Shown piece after piece: positions 1-5,504 of a stretch of 9,274 nt of DNA. Location: NCBI GenBank assembly GCA_023426855.1, contig JAEZBU010000125.1:1-9274 (forward strand), given 5' to 3'. Every line of letters begins with the position of its first letter. Position 1 is the stretch's first letter. A program made the translations under genes and the position numbers. The notes under the pieces are model-generated. The model made no database searches and was not told the DNA's origin. It was given only the letters and a program-made list of their open reading frames with translations. Source of the DNA: Pseudomonadota bacterium. Lineage in GTDB: Bacteria > Pseudomonadota > Alphaproteobacteria > Rhizobiales > Hyphomicrobiaceae.

Positions 1-202
1 AGCCACGCCATTCCTCAGCGGGCTGGCCGGGACCGGCAACGGAGACATCGACATCGTGGCCGGACGCGTCGGCACATTGGCCGGCACGCCATTCGGCGCG
101 TTTCTCGTCGCGATCCCAGCCGAACAGACCACCCTTGGACCGGCGCTCAGCGCGCTGGCCTCTGCCACCCAGAACGCAAAGGTGATCGGCTATGTCGATT
201 GA
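1..202 (+). CDS. metN: Methionine ABC transporter ATP-binding protein MetN, C-terminal end (partial)
   Basis: Only the last 66 codons are present; the first complete codon starts at position 2 and TGA is at 200-202. The visible part has no ATPase motifs. It resembles the C-terminal NIL regulatory domain of MetN, which binds methionine in the cytoplasm and inhibits transport when internal methionine is high: a stretch ending AGTPFGAFLVAIP, then a helical region (LGPALSALASATQNAKV) and a final strand IGYVD. The strongest support is context: the stop overlaps the start of the MetI permease by 11 bases, with MetQ following, which is the usual metNIQ order. The overlap suggests translational coupling of ATPase and permease. 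The 5' end, and any SAM riboswitch or MetJ-like control, lies outside the window. Confidence 0.85.
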   Translation, partial: ATPFLSGLAGTGNGDIDIVAGRVGTLAGTPFGAFLVAIPAEQTTLGPALSALASATQNAKVIGYVD

Positions 203-857
203 AATCATCCGCGCTATCGCTGAAGCGACGCTCGACACGCTGTTCATGGTGGCAGTCGCAGGCGGCCTCGGCACGCTATTCGGCCTGCCGCTCGGCGTCT
301 TCCTGGCAACCAGCGGTCGGGGCGAATTGTTCGCAGCCCCGACGCTCAACCGCCTCGTCGGCGGCATCGTGAACGCAACGCGCTCGACACCGTTCATCAT
401 CCTCGTCGTCGCCATCATTCCGTTCACGCGATTGGTCGCCGGCACCTCGATTGGAACAGCCGCAGCAATCGTGCCGCTGACCGTCGCCGCGACGCCATTC
501 ATTGCCCGCATCATCGAAAGCGCGATCCGCGAAGTCGATCACGGACTGGTCGAAGCGGCGCGCGCCATGGGCGCCACGCCGTTGCAGATCGTGCGCAAGG
601 TTCTGATCCCCGAGGCGAAGCCCGCCATCGTGCTCGGCCTGACGCTCTCCGCAGTCAGCCTCATCGGCTACTCGGCCATGGTCGGCGCGGTCGGCGGCGG
701 CGGGCTCGGCGATCTCGGCATCCGCTACGGTTACCAGCGCTTCATGCCGGACGTGATGGCCCTCGTCGTCGCGGTGCTGATCGTCCTGGTCCAGAGCGTC
801 CAGAGCATCGGCGACTACCTCTCGCGGCGGCTCAACAAGCGCCTGCCGCGGCACTGA
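192..857 (+). CDS. metI: D/L-methionine ABC transporter permease MetI
   Basis: This is the inner-membrane permease of the MetNIQ methionine importer; two copies form the channel. The 221-residue length is normal for the family. Hydrophobic segments are seen at about residues 15-40, 56-83, 88-105, 145-168 and 186-202, matching the five-helix MetI fold. The cytoplasmic coupling (EAA) loop is clear at 121-140, with EAARAMGATP and then LQIVRKVLIPEA; it docks onto MetN. A glycine-rich GAVGGGGLGDLG stretch lies at 165-176, as is typical of MetI. The ATG overlaps the metN stop by 11 bases and metQ begins 47 bases after the stop, so the three genes are surely one operon. I see nothing unusual in the protein. 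Confidence 0.97.
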   Translation: MSIEIIRAIAEATLDTLFMVAVAGGLGTLFGLPLGVFLATSGRGELFAAPTLNRLVGGIVNATRSTPFIILVVAIIPFTRLVAGTSIGTAAAIVPLTVAATPFIARIIESAIREVDHGLVEAARAMGATPLQIVRKVLIPEAKPAIVLGLTLSAVSLIGYSAMVGAVGGGGLGDLGIRYGYQRFMPDVMALVVAVLIVLVQSVQSIGDYLSRRLNKRLPRH

Positions 858-904
858 ACCCTTCCCCCATTCCAATACGCAAACGATCAAAACAGGAGAT
901 CATC

Positions 905-1711
905 ATGACCACGTATTCCCTGAACAGACGCCTGCTGCTCGGCGCGACTCTCGGCCTCGCAGTCGCTACGACCTTGCCGGCAGCAGCGCAGTCGCCCGAA
1001 ATCCGTGTCGGCGTCACCGCCGGTCCGCATGCCGAGATCATCGAGGTCGTGCGCAAGGTGGCCGCCGAACGCGGTCTGAACCTCAAGGTCATCGAGTTCA
1101 CCGACTACGTGATCCCCAACCAGGCGCTGGCCAACAAGGAGCTCGAGATCAACTCGTTCCAGCATGAGCCATACCTGAAGAACCAGGCATCAAAGACCAA
1201 CTGGAAGATCGAAAAGGTCGCTTACACGATCGCGTCGCCGATGGGCTTCTATTCCAAGAAGTACAAAAGCTTCGCGGATCTGCCGAACGGCGCGACGGTC
1301 GCGATCCAGAATGATCCGTCGAACGCGGCGCGATCGCTGCAGCTTCTGCACGCCAATGGCATCGTCAAGCTGAAGGACGGTAACAGCGTCACCGCCGGCC
1401 TGCTCGATATCGCGGACAACCCGAAGCGCTACAAATTCGTGGAACTCGACGCCGCCCAGTTGCCGCGTTCGCTGCCGGACGTCGATGCGGCTGCGGTGAA
1501 CAACAATTACGCGGTGCAGGCGGGCCTCGATCCGGTCAAGGATTCGATCGTCAAAGAGACCAACGACGGTCCGTGGGTGAACATCATTGCGGTGCGCAGT
1601 GAGGATCGCGACCAGCCGTGGGTGAAGGAGTTCATCGCCGCTTATCAATCCGAGCCGGTGAAGAAGTTCGTGGCTGAACGCTTCAAGGGCGCTTACGTCG
1701 CGGCCTGGTAA
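905..1711 (+). CDS. metQ: Methionine ABC transporter substrate-binding protein MetQ (NlpA family)
   Basis: This is the periplasmic binding protein that delivers methionine to MetNI. An AGGAGA ribosome site at 894-899 sits 5 bases before the ATG. The N terminus is an export signal with twin arginines at residues 8-9, a hydrophobic core at 10-25 and probable cleavage near AAAQ (26-29). There is no lipobox cysteine, so unlike Escherichia coli MetQ, a lipoprotein, this one should be soluble; the RRLLL pattern permits Tat export but does not prove it. The mature protein (268 residues in all) shows the family blocks: VGVTAGPHAEI at 36-46, FTDYVIPNQAL then NSFQHEPYL at 65-91, QNDPSNAARSLQLL at 135-148, and NNNYA near 199-203. 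The last block belongs to the ligand-binding region. Specificity for methionine rather than another substrate rests on the metNI context and these motifs. Confidence 0.96.
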   Translation: MTTYSLNRRLLLGATLGLAVATTLPAAAQSPEIRVGVTAGPHAEIIEVVRKVAAERGLNLKVIEFTDYVIPNQALANKELEINSFQHEPYLKNQASKTNWKIEKVAYTIASPMGFYSKKYKSFADLPNGATVAIQNDPSNAARSLQLLHANGIVKLKDGNSVTAGLLDIADNPKRYKFVELDAAQLPRSLPDVDAAAVNNNYAVQAGLDPVKDSIVKETNDGPWVNIIAVRSEDRDQPWVKEFIAAYQSEPVKKFVAERFKGAYVAAW

Positions 1712-1735
1712 GCCACACCCTGCTGGGAACAAACA

Positions 1736-1776
1736 AACGGCGCGCAGGCCATTCCGGTTTGCGCGCCGTTCTTATT
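1736..1776. terminator. Strong terminator between convergent metQ and the Trm112-like gene, probably bidirectional
   Basis: A perfect 11-bp stem is formed by AACGGCGCGCA (1736-1746) and TGCGCGCCGTT (1760-1770). The loop can extend the stem with GGCC/GGTT wobble pairs. On the + strand it is followed by the T-rich CTTATT. On the - strand the stem is followed by TGTTTGTT, so it can also stop transcription coming from the gene at 1804-2019. It lies 24 bases after the metQ stop. Confidence 0.88.
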
Positions 1777-1803
1777 GAAACGTGAGAGATCCGCGGGCCG
1801 CGC

Positions 1804-2019
1804 CTATTTCGCGGGCGTGTCGTCGAGATGTCGCGCCGCCTCCACGGTCATCATCGCCACGCCATCGCGAATCGGAAACGCGAGCCGCGCCGCACGGCTG
1901 ACCAGCTCATGGCGCGTCTTGTCGTATTCCAGGGCGGTCTTGGTGATCGGACAGACCAGCAATTCCAGCAAGCGCCGGTCGATCTCATCGTGAGCCTGCT
2001 CCGGCTGATGATCTGTCAT
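1804..2019 (-). CDS. Trm112 family / YcaR-like (UPF0434) small protein
   Basis: This 71-residue protein resembles the short zinc-ribbon-like YcaR/UPF0434 family, related to Trm112, the activator subunit of several methyltransferases in eukaryotes; the bacterial role is unclear. Family signatures are RRLLELLVCPITK at 15-27, an LVSRAARLAFPIRDGV block at 39-54, and a C-terminal EAARHL. A zinc ribbon would need up to four cysteines, but only one (Cys23) is present, so the metal site is probably lost. An in-frame ATG 9 bases upstream (at 2028) would give 74 residues, but it directly abuts the GGAGAGG ribosome site; the ATG at 2019 has ideal spacing and is preferred. The gene follows the outer-membrane protein gene by 31 bases on the same strand, so co-transcription is likely. 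Function is inferred from family resemblance only. Confidence 0.82.
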   Translation of the reverse strand: MTDHQPEQAHDEIDRRLLELLVCPITKTALEYDKTRHELVSRAARLAFPIRDGVAMMTVEAARHLDDTPAK

Positions 2020-2028
2020 TGCTGGCAT

Positions 2029-2035
2029 CCTCTCC
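2029..2035 (-). promoter_or_regulatory. Ribosome binding site GGAGAGG that decides the start of the Trm112-like gene
   Basis: On the - strand GGAGAGG is followed immediately by one ATG (2028-2026), and 9 bases later by a second in-frame ATG (2019-2017). Only the second has workable spacing, so translation should begin at position 2019. The site lies in the 31-base gap after the outer-membrane protein gene. Confidence 0.7.
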
Positions 2036-2050
2036 GATCCGTGGCGGACC

Positions 2051-2749
2051 TCAGAACCGGAAGTTCAAGCCCGCCCGCACCACATCGATCCTGTTATCGA
2101 AACTGTAGTCGTCGAGATTGCTGCTTAGCGCGCTATGGCTGCCGAAGTCCATGTGCAGGTACTCGACCTTGGCCGAAACGTTCGAGCTGAACGCCATCTC
2201 GACACCGCCACCGACCACCCATCCGGATCGCACATCCTGGTTGCTGACGGTCGTTCCGCCGCTGATGACATCCTCATCGACCGCCGCGAACGCCAGACCG
2301 CCGGTGCCATACAGCAGCAGCGAACCCATGGTGACGCCAGCTCGCCCACGCACCGTGCCCCACCAGGGACCGAAGCTGGTGCGATAGACGCTGCCGTTGA
2401 CGTTCTTGTCGTCGCCACTGATGTCCATGAAGCCGAGATCGCCCTCGATGCCGACCAGGAAATTCGAGCCGAGCATATAGTTGTATCCGGCCGTAACGCT
2501 TGCCAGATACCCCTCGGGACCGGTGGAGCTGCTTGAATTGGCACTGTCGTAGGACGAGTCGCCCCACCCATAGCCGCCGCTCAAGCCCCAATAGAGCCCC
2601 TGCCACAGACCGGGCCGGCTTGCCGGCTCTGGAACCGGATCATAGGTCGCGACCGGCCTCTGGCGCGGTCCACCCAGATCCGCCGCAAGTGCCGGCGGAA
2701 CCAGCACTGCGCAGGCGCACACGGCGCCCACGACAAAACGAATACGCAT
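2051..2749 (-). CDS. Outer-membrane beta-barrel protein (Omp25/Omp31-like porin family)
   Basis: This is a 232-residue surface protein of the OmpA-like eight-strand barrel type that is abundant in Brucella (Omp25/31) and Bradyrhizobium relatives. The ATG at 2749 is chosen because an AGGAG (2757-2761) stands 7 bases before it and a signal peptide begins there; the frame stays open 27 codons further upstream without such support. The signal peptide has a hydrophobic core at about 5-20 and an ALA cleavage site at 20-22. A proline-rich linker follows (about 30-46), then alternating aromatic/glycine strands: GLYWGLSGGYGWG (51-63), YLASVTAGYNYMLGSNFLVG (81-100), TVRGRAGVT, LLLYGTGGLAFA, GWVVGGGVEMAF, AKVEYLHMDFG. 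It ends in LNFRF with the terminal Phe used for BAM-dependent insertion. It may aid envelope stability or small-solute passage; no specific ligand can be read from the sequence. Confidence 0.92.
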   Translation of the reverse strand: MRIRFVVGAVCACAVLVPPALAADLGGPRQRPVATYDPVPEPASRPGLWQGLYWGLSGGYGWGDSSYDSANSSSSTGPEGYLASVTAGYNYMLGSNFLVGIEGDLGFMDISGDDKNVNGSVYRTSFGPWWGTVRGRAGVTMGSLLLYGTGGLAFAAVDEDVISGGTTVSNQDVRSGWVVGGGVEMAFSSNVSAKVEYLHMDFGSHSALSSNLDDYSFDNRIDVVRAGLNFRF

Positions 2750-2814
2750 TTCGGCGCTCCTCAAACGGGTAGACGCACAGCGTCCACATCCCGCAATTCG
2801 AGCACCTCCCCCGA

Positions 2815-2867
2815 TGGTTGCCACGTACAACCGCCGTTGCCTTGGTCCACGATTGCCGTGGCAACCA
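2815..2867 (-). promoter_or_regulatory. Long inverted repeat with two competing hairpins upstream of the outer-membrane protein gene
   Basis: Perfect 11-base arms TGGTTGCCACG (2815-2825) and CGTGGCAACCA (2857-2867) flank a 31-base spacer. The arm at 2857-2867 can instead pair locally: CCACG (2847-2851) with CGTGG (2857-2861) around a 5-base loop, extendable by three pairs on a 2-base bulge. The two structures exclude each other. The element lies 66-118 bases before the start codon of the barrel gene, so it could be a structured 5' leader or an operator. No convincing -35/-10 pair was found; a TCTAAT hexamer (2878-2883, - strand) would start the transcript just before the hairpin. Confidence 0.45.
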
Positions 2868-2914
2868 GAAGGCGGAAATTAGAAAAAATCGTGCAATTAA
2901 AGACGCTTACGTCG

Positions 2915-2924
2915 CACCTAGGTG
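2915..2924. repeat. Perfect palindrome CACCTAGGTG in the spacer between the dehydrogenase and outer-membrane protein genes
   Basis: A 10-bp perfect palindrome containing the CTAG tetranucleotide, which is rare in many proteobacteria, is followed closely by TGATCA (2923-2928). It lies about 166 bases upstream of the barrel-protein start, and 44 bases past the stop of the dehydrogenase gene. It could be an operator half-pair, but a 10-bp palindrome may occur by chance. Confidence 0.25.
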
Positions 2925-2967
2925 ATCAGCCGAGTTTGGCATCTCACCTCGCGCCGCGGACGAGGCC

Positions 2968-3966
2968 TTAGAACATGGCCAGATGCACGCGATCCGGCGG
3001 GGCGTGACCGTCCAGGAACGTCTTGATGTTGATGATCACCTTCTCGCCCATGTCGACGCGACCCTCGATGGTGGCCGAGCCCATATGCGGCAGCGCCACC
3101 ACCCGGTCCGACGCCAGCAGCTTCGGATTGACCGCCGGCTCATGCTCGAACACGTCGAGGCCCGCCCCCGCAATGGCACCCGACTCGACGAGGCGCGCCA
3201 GTTCGTTCTCGTCGATCACTTCGCCACGGGCGGTATTCACCAGATAGGCCGTCGGCTTCAGCAGCTTCAGCCGCCGCGCCGACAGCAGGTGATACGTCGC
3301 CGGCGTGTGCGGGCAGTTGACCGACACGATATCCATGCGCGCCAGCATCTGGTCGAGGCTGTCCCAGTAGGTCGCCTCGTATTCCTGCTCCACTTCCTCG
3401 GGCAGACGGCGACGGTTGTGATAATGGATCTGCAGCCCGAACGCGCGCGCCCGCCGCGCCACGGCCTGGCCGATGCGGCCCATGCCGATGATGCCGAGCC
3501 GCTTGCCATAGATGCGGTGGCCAAGCATCCATGTCGGCGCCCAGCCATCCCAATGCCGATCCGGATTTTTCAGCAGCGCGGTGCCCTCGGCAAGGCGCCG
3601 CGGCACGGCAAGGATCAACGCCATGGTCATGTCGGCGGTGTCTTCCGTCAGCACACCCGGCGTATTGGTGACGATGATGCCGCGATTGCGCGCCGTATCG
3701 AGATCGATGTTGTCGACACCGGTGCCGAAGTTGGCCACCAGCTTGAGTTGCGGTCCGGCCTGGGACAGCACCGCCCGATCGATCCGGTCGGTGACGGTCG
3801 GCACGAGGACTTCGGCGCTTTTCACCGCCTCGATCAGCGCAGCCTGGCTCATCGGCTTGTCTTCGACGTTCAAGCGTGCGTCGAACAACTCGCGCATGCG
3901 CGTCTCGACGACGTCCGGAAGCCTGCGGGTGACAATGACAAGCGGTTTCTTCGCCGTGCTGGGCAT
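2968..3966 (-). CDS. D-isomer-specific 2-hydroxyacid dehydrogenase (glyoxylate/hydroxypyruvate reductase type)
   Basis: This 332-residue cytoplasmic oxidoreductase reduces 2-keto acids to D-2-hydroxy acids, most likely glyoxylate to glycolate or hydroxypyruvate to glycerate. The substrate-domain motif NFGTGVDNIDLDTA is at 79-92. The Rossmann motif GMGRIG (161-166) sits within GKRLGIIGMGRIGQAVARRA. The catalytic triad is Arg247 in NTARGEVIDE, Glu276 in DVFEHEP and His294 in LPHMGSAT, with the 29- and 18-residue spacings I expect for the family. After the second Rossmann strand comes HNRRR (183-187); arginines there, rather than an acidic residue, favour NADPH over NADH. The ATG at 3966 has only a weak ribosome site (GAGC). 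The gene stands alone, with divergent and same-strand neighbours at some distance, so operon context does not identify the substrate. Confidence 0.93.
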   Translation of the reverse strand: MPSTAKKPLVIVTRRLPDVVETRMRELFDARLNVEDKPMSQAALIEAVKSAEVLVPTVTDRIDRAVLSQAGPQLKLVANFGTGVDNIDLDTARNRGIIVTNTPGVLTEDTADMTMALILAVPRRLAEGTALLKNPDRHWDGWAPTWMLGHRIYGKRLGIIGMGRIGQAVARRARAFGLQIHYHNRRRLPEEVEQEYEATYWDSLDQMLARMDIVSVNCPHTPATYHLLSARRLKLLKPTAYLVNTARGEVIDENELARLVESGAIAGAGLDVFEHEPAVNPKLLASDRVVALPHMGSATIEGRVDMGEKVIINIKTFLDGHAPPDRVHLAMF

Positions 3967-4163
3967 GGGCTGCTCGTGTGTGCTGACTGGCCGATAGCGG
4001 CCGGCGGATGTTCAACAGGGCACATGATGCGTCGTAGTCCTGTCTAACATGAAGCCACAGAGCGTGACAAAGAGTTGACACCGGGCAACGATACGAGCCG
4101 CTCCACCGATCAATGGCGCTTGCAGCCTTGATCGGGACGGCAAATCATGGTGTTGGGCAAGGC

Positions 4164-4751
4164 ATGCGCAAAGGTCGTCATCTGCTCAGATTATCGCAGC
4201 TTTTGGCAGGACTGCTCGTCCTCTCCGCCGCGGTACAATTCACCGGCAAAGCGGCCGGTCCTGCAACCGCGCAGACGGCGAGCAGGCTGCCCCAACAGCA
4301 CGGCAGCACCAGTGGCCTGGCTGTTCCACGCTTCGTCAGCTTGAAATCGGATCGCGTGAATCTGCGCAACGGCCCGGGTACGGATTACCCGACGTCATGG
4401 GTGTTCCGGCGCGCGGGCATGCCCGTCGAGATCCTGAAGGAGCATGAAGCCTGGCGACAGGTGCGCGACGCGGAAGGCGCGACCGGGTGGGTGTTTCACT
4501 CGATGCTGTCCGGCCGGCGCACGGCGTTGGTGTTGCCCTGGGAGGTCAAGCCGGATCAGTCTCCACCTCAGGTGCCGCTACTCAACGACGACGAAAGCGA
4601 TTCGCGCGTTGTCGCGATCGTCGAAGCTGGCGTGATCGCAAACATCCGCCGCTGCGACCGCAACTGGTGCCAAGTGTTGATTGGCGACTACCGCGGCTAC
4701 ATCGAGCAAAACAAGCTGTGGGGCGTCTACGCCGGGGAAGTCATCCGCTGA
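4164..4751 (+). CDS. Exported bacterial SH3-domain protein (DUF1058/COG3807-like)
   Basis: This 195-residue protein has a signal peptide: a basic start (MRKGRHLLRL), a hydrophobic core at about 9-25 and likely cleavage in the AAGPATAQ region (30-37). An in-frame ATG 51 bases upstream (4113) would put 17 extra residues before it; neither start has a strong ribosome site, and the later one gives a normal signal peptide. The first SH3b domain spans about 57-117, with the diagnostic VNLRNGPG (65-72), Trp97 and GWV (108-110). A weaker second SH3-like unit spans about 148-190, with Cys164, Trp168 and Cys169. Such domains usually bind peptidoglycan or proteins in the periplasm; there is no catalytic domain, so it may be an adaptor or a cell-wall sensor. 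It ends 40 bases from the end of the convergent irr-like gene. Confidence 0.86.
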   Translation: MRKGRHLLRLSQLLAGLLVLSAAVQFTGKAAGPATAQTASRLPQQHGSTSGLAVPRFVSLKSDRVNLRNGPGTDYPTSWVFRRAGMPVEILKEHEAWRQVRDAEGATGWVFHSMLSGRRTALVLPWEVKPDQSPPQVPLLNDDESDSRVVAIVEAGVIANIRRCDRNWCQVLIGDYRGYIEQNKLWGVYAGEVIR

Positions 4752-4791
4752 GGCTAGCTGCGCATAGTGCTGGCGGGCGCGGCGGACGAGA

Positions 4792-5238
4792 TTACTTCGA
4801 ATCCGTAGGCACGACGCGGACAACGACGTCCACGTGCGAAACACGGTAGCCTTCAGGCGGCTCCGGCATGTTGTGCAGTGTGATGGACGCGCCTGGAATA
4901 TCGACCAGCCGGCCATCCGTCTCGATCAGGAAGTGATTGTGATTGGACGTGTTGGTGTCGAAGTAAGCCTTGGAGCCATCGATTGCGATCTCTCGCAACA
5001 GACCGGCTCGTTTGAACTGGTGCAGCGTATTGTAGACAGTCGCAAGCGATACGCGCTCGCCACTGGCGACAGCTTCAGCATGCAGCAACTCGGCAGTTAC
5101 GTGCCGATCGCCGCTGTTGAACAGCAAGCCACCCAGAACCATCCGCTGACGCGTCGGGCGCAAACCCGCACGACGCAGAACCTCTACGAGGTCCATGCCA
5201 GCGCAGCTATGATCGTCGTGATGATGATGCGTTTCCAC
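4792..5238 (-). CDS. irr: Irr-like iron-responsive transcriptional regulator (Fur superfamily)
   Basis: Irr proteins are alphaproteobacterial Fur relatives that act when iron is low, sensing heme status and repressing heme synthesis and iron-using genes. This 148-residue protein has the winged-helix DNA-binding domain at about 16-95: AGLRPTRQRMVLGGLLF (24-40), HVTAELLHAEA (46-56) and the recognition helix SLATVYNTL (64-72), followed by SKAYFDTN. The dimer/metal domain has NHNHF (99-103) in place of Fur's HHDH, and the Fur CxxC zinc cysteines are absent, as in Irr. The N terminus is His-rich (HHHHDDH, 4-10). Cys12 aligns with the heme-motif cysteine of Bradyrhizobium Irr as I recall it, but is followed by Ala instead of Pro. 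The start is GTG with no visible ribosome site; an in-frame TAA 24 bases upstream leaves no earlier choice, and Met15 is the only alternative. Confidence 0.88.
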   Translation of the reverse strand: METHHHHDDHSCAGMDLVEVLRRAGLRPTRQRMVLGGLLFNSGDRHVTAELLHAEAVASGERVSLATVYNTLHQFKRAGLLREIAIDGSKAYFDTNTSNHNHFLIETDGRLVDIPGASITLHNMPEPPEGYRVSHVDVVVRVVPTDSK

Positions 5239-5284
5239 GAAACAGCTATGACCACATTGTTATAACTCAAGCACTATTGCGGCC

Positions 5285-5298
5285 CTGTGCAAGCACAG
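5285..5298. promoter_or_regulatory. Operator-like palindrome CTGTGC-AA-GCACAG between irr and fabA
   Basis: Perfect 6-bp arms are separated by AA. The first nine bases (CTGTGCAAG) recur at 5333-5341 in the same orientation, 48 bp away. The palindrome would lie just downstream of the start site predicted for irr, and the second copy overlaps the predicted -35 of irr, so a protein bound there could control irr and perhaps the divergent fabA. It does not look like the iron control element usually bound by Irr. The binding factor is unknown. Confidence 0.45.
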
Positions 5299-5311
5299 AT
5301 CCAGCGGCCGT

Positions 5312-5340
5312 ACTATATGGACTGGTCGCTCACTGTGCAA
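5312..5340 (-). promoter_or_regulatory. Candidate sigma-70 promoter for irr
   Basis: On the - strand TTGCAC (5340-5335), a 17-base spacer and TATAGT (5317-5312) resemble a promoter with a good -10 and a mediocre -35. Initiation would occur near 5305, giving a leader of about 67 bases. On the + strand the same spot reads CTATAT, an alphaproteobacterial -10, but without a matching -35. Confidence 0.35.
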
Positions 5341-5504
5341 GGCATCACGGCATCCCGGCTCGGCGCACGGAATTTGTCCCGAAAGCAGCTTGACGCATCG
5401 CCTGAATGCCTTTTTGAAGAGTAACGCTATTGTGGTAGATACGCGCGGGCATCAAGTCCTGCGGTGCGTAATGCGGAGCATTGATGGGGCGGCACGAGGG
5501 CACC

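Noticed and set aside
276..890. Long open frame antisense to metI
   Set aside because: Composition (Asp/Arg/His/Ala-rich) and frame relation to metI mark it as a shadow frame.
2947..2965. CCTCG/CGAGG inverted repeat just after the dehydrogenase stop as a terminator
   Set aside because: Only 5 bp of stem and no T run follow on the - strand.
3989..4002. GGCCG-ATAG-CGGCC hairpin upstream of the dehydrogenase gene
   Set aside because: The 5-bp stem is short and composed only of common GC bases; it is likely chance in this composition.
2983..4047. A 354-codon open frame on the + strand opposite the 2-hydroxyacid dehydrogenase gene
   Set aside because: It is the antisense shadow of a clearly functional dehydrogenase in GC-rich DNA. 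Its product is rich in Arg/His with no recognisable domain, and there is no ribosome site.
4075..4080. Perfect TTGACA hexamer upstream of the SH3-domain gene
   Set aside because: No acceptable -10 sequence occurs 16-18 bases downstream, so I do not call a promoter; it could still be part of an activator-dependent one.
5389..5394. CTTGAC, the alphaproteobacterial -35 consensus, upstream of fabA
   Set aside because: The sequence 16-18 bases further (TTTTTGAA) is a poor -10, so the fabA promoter remains unassigned.
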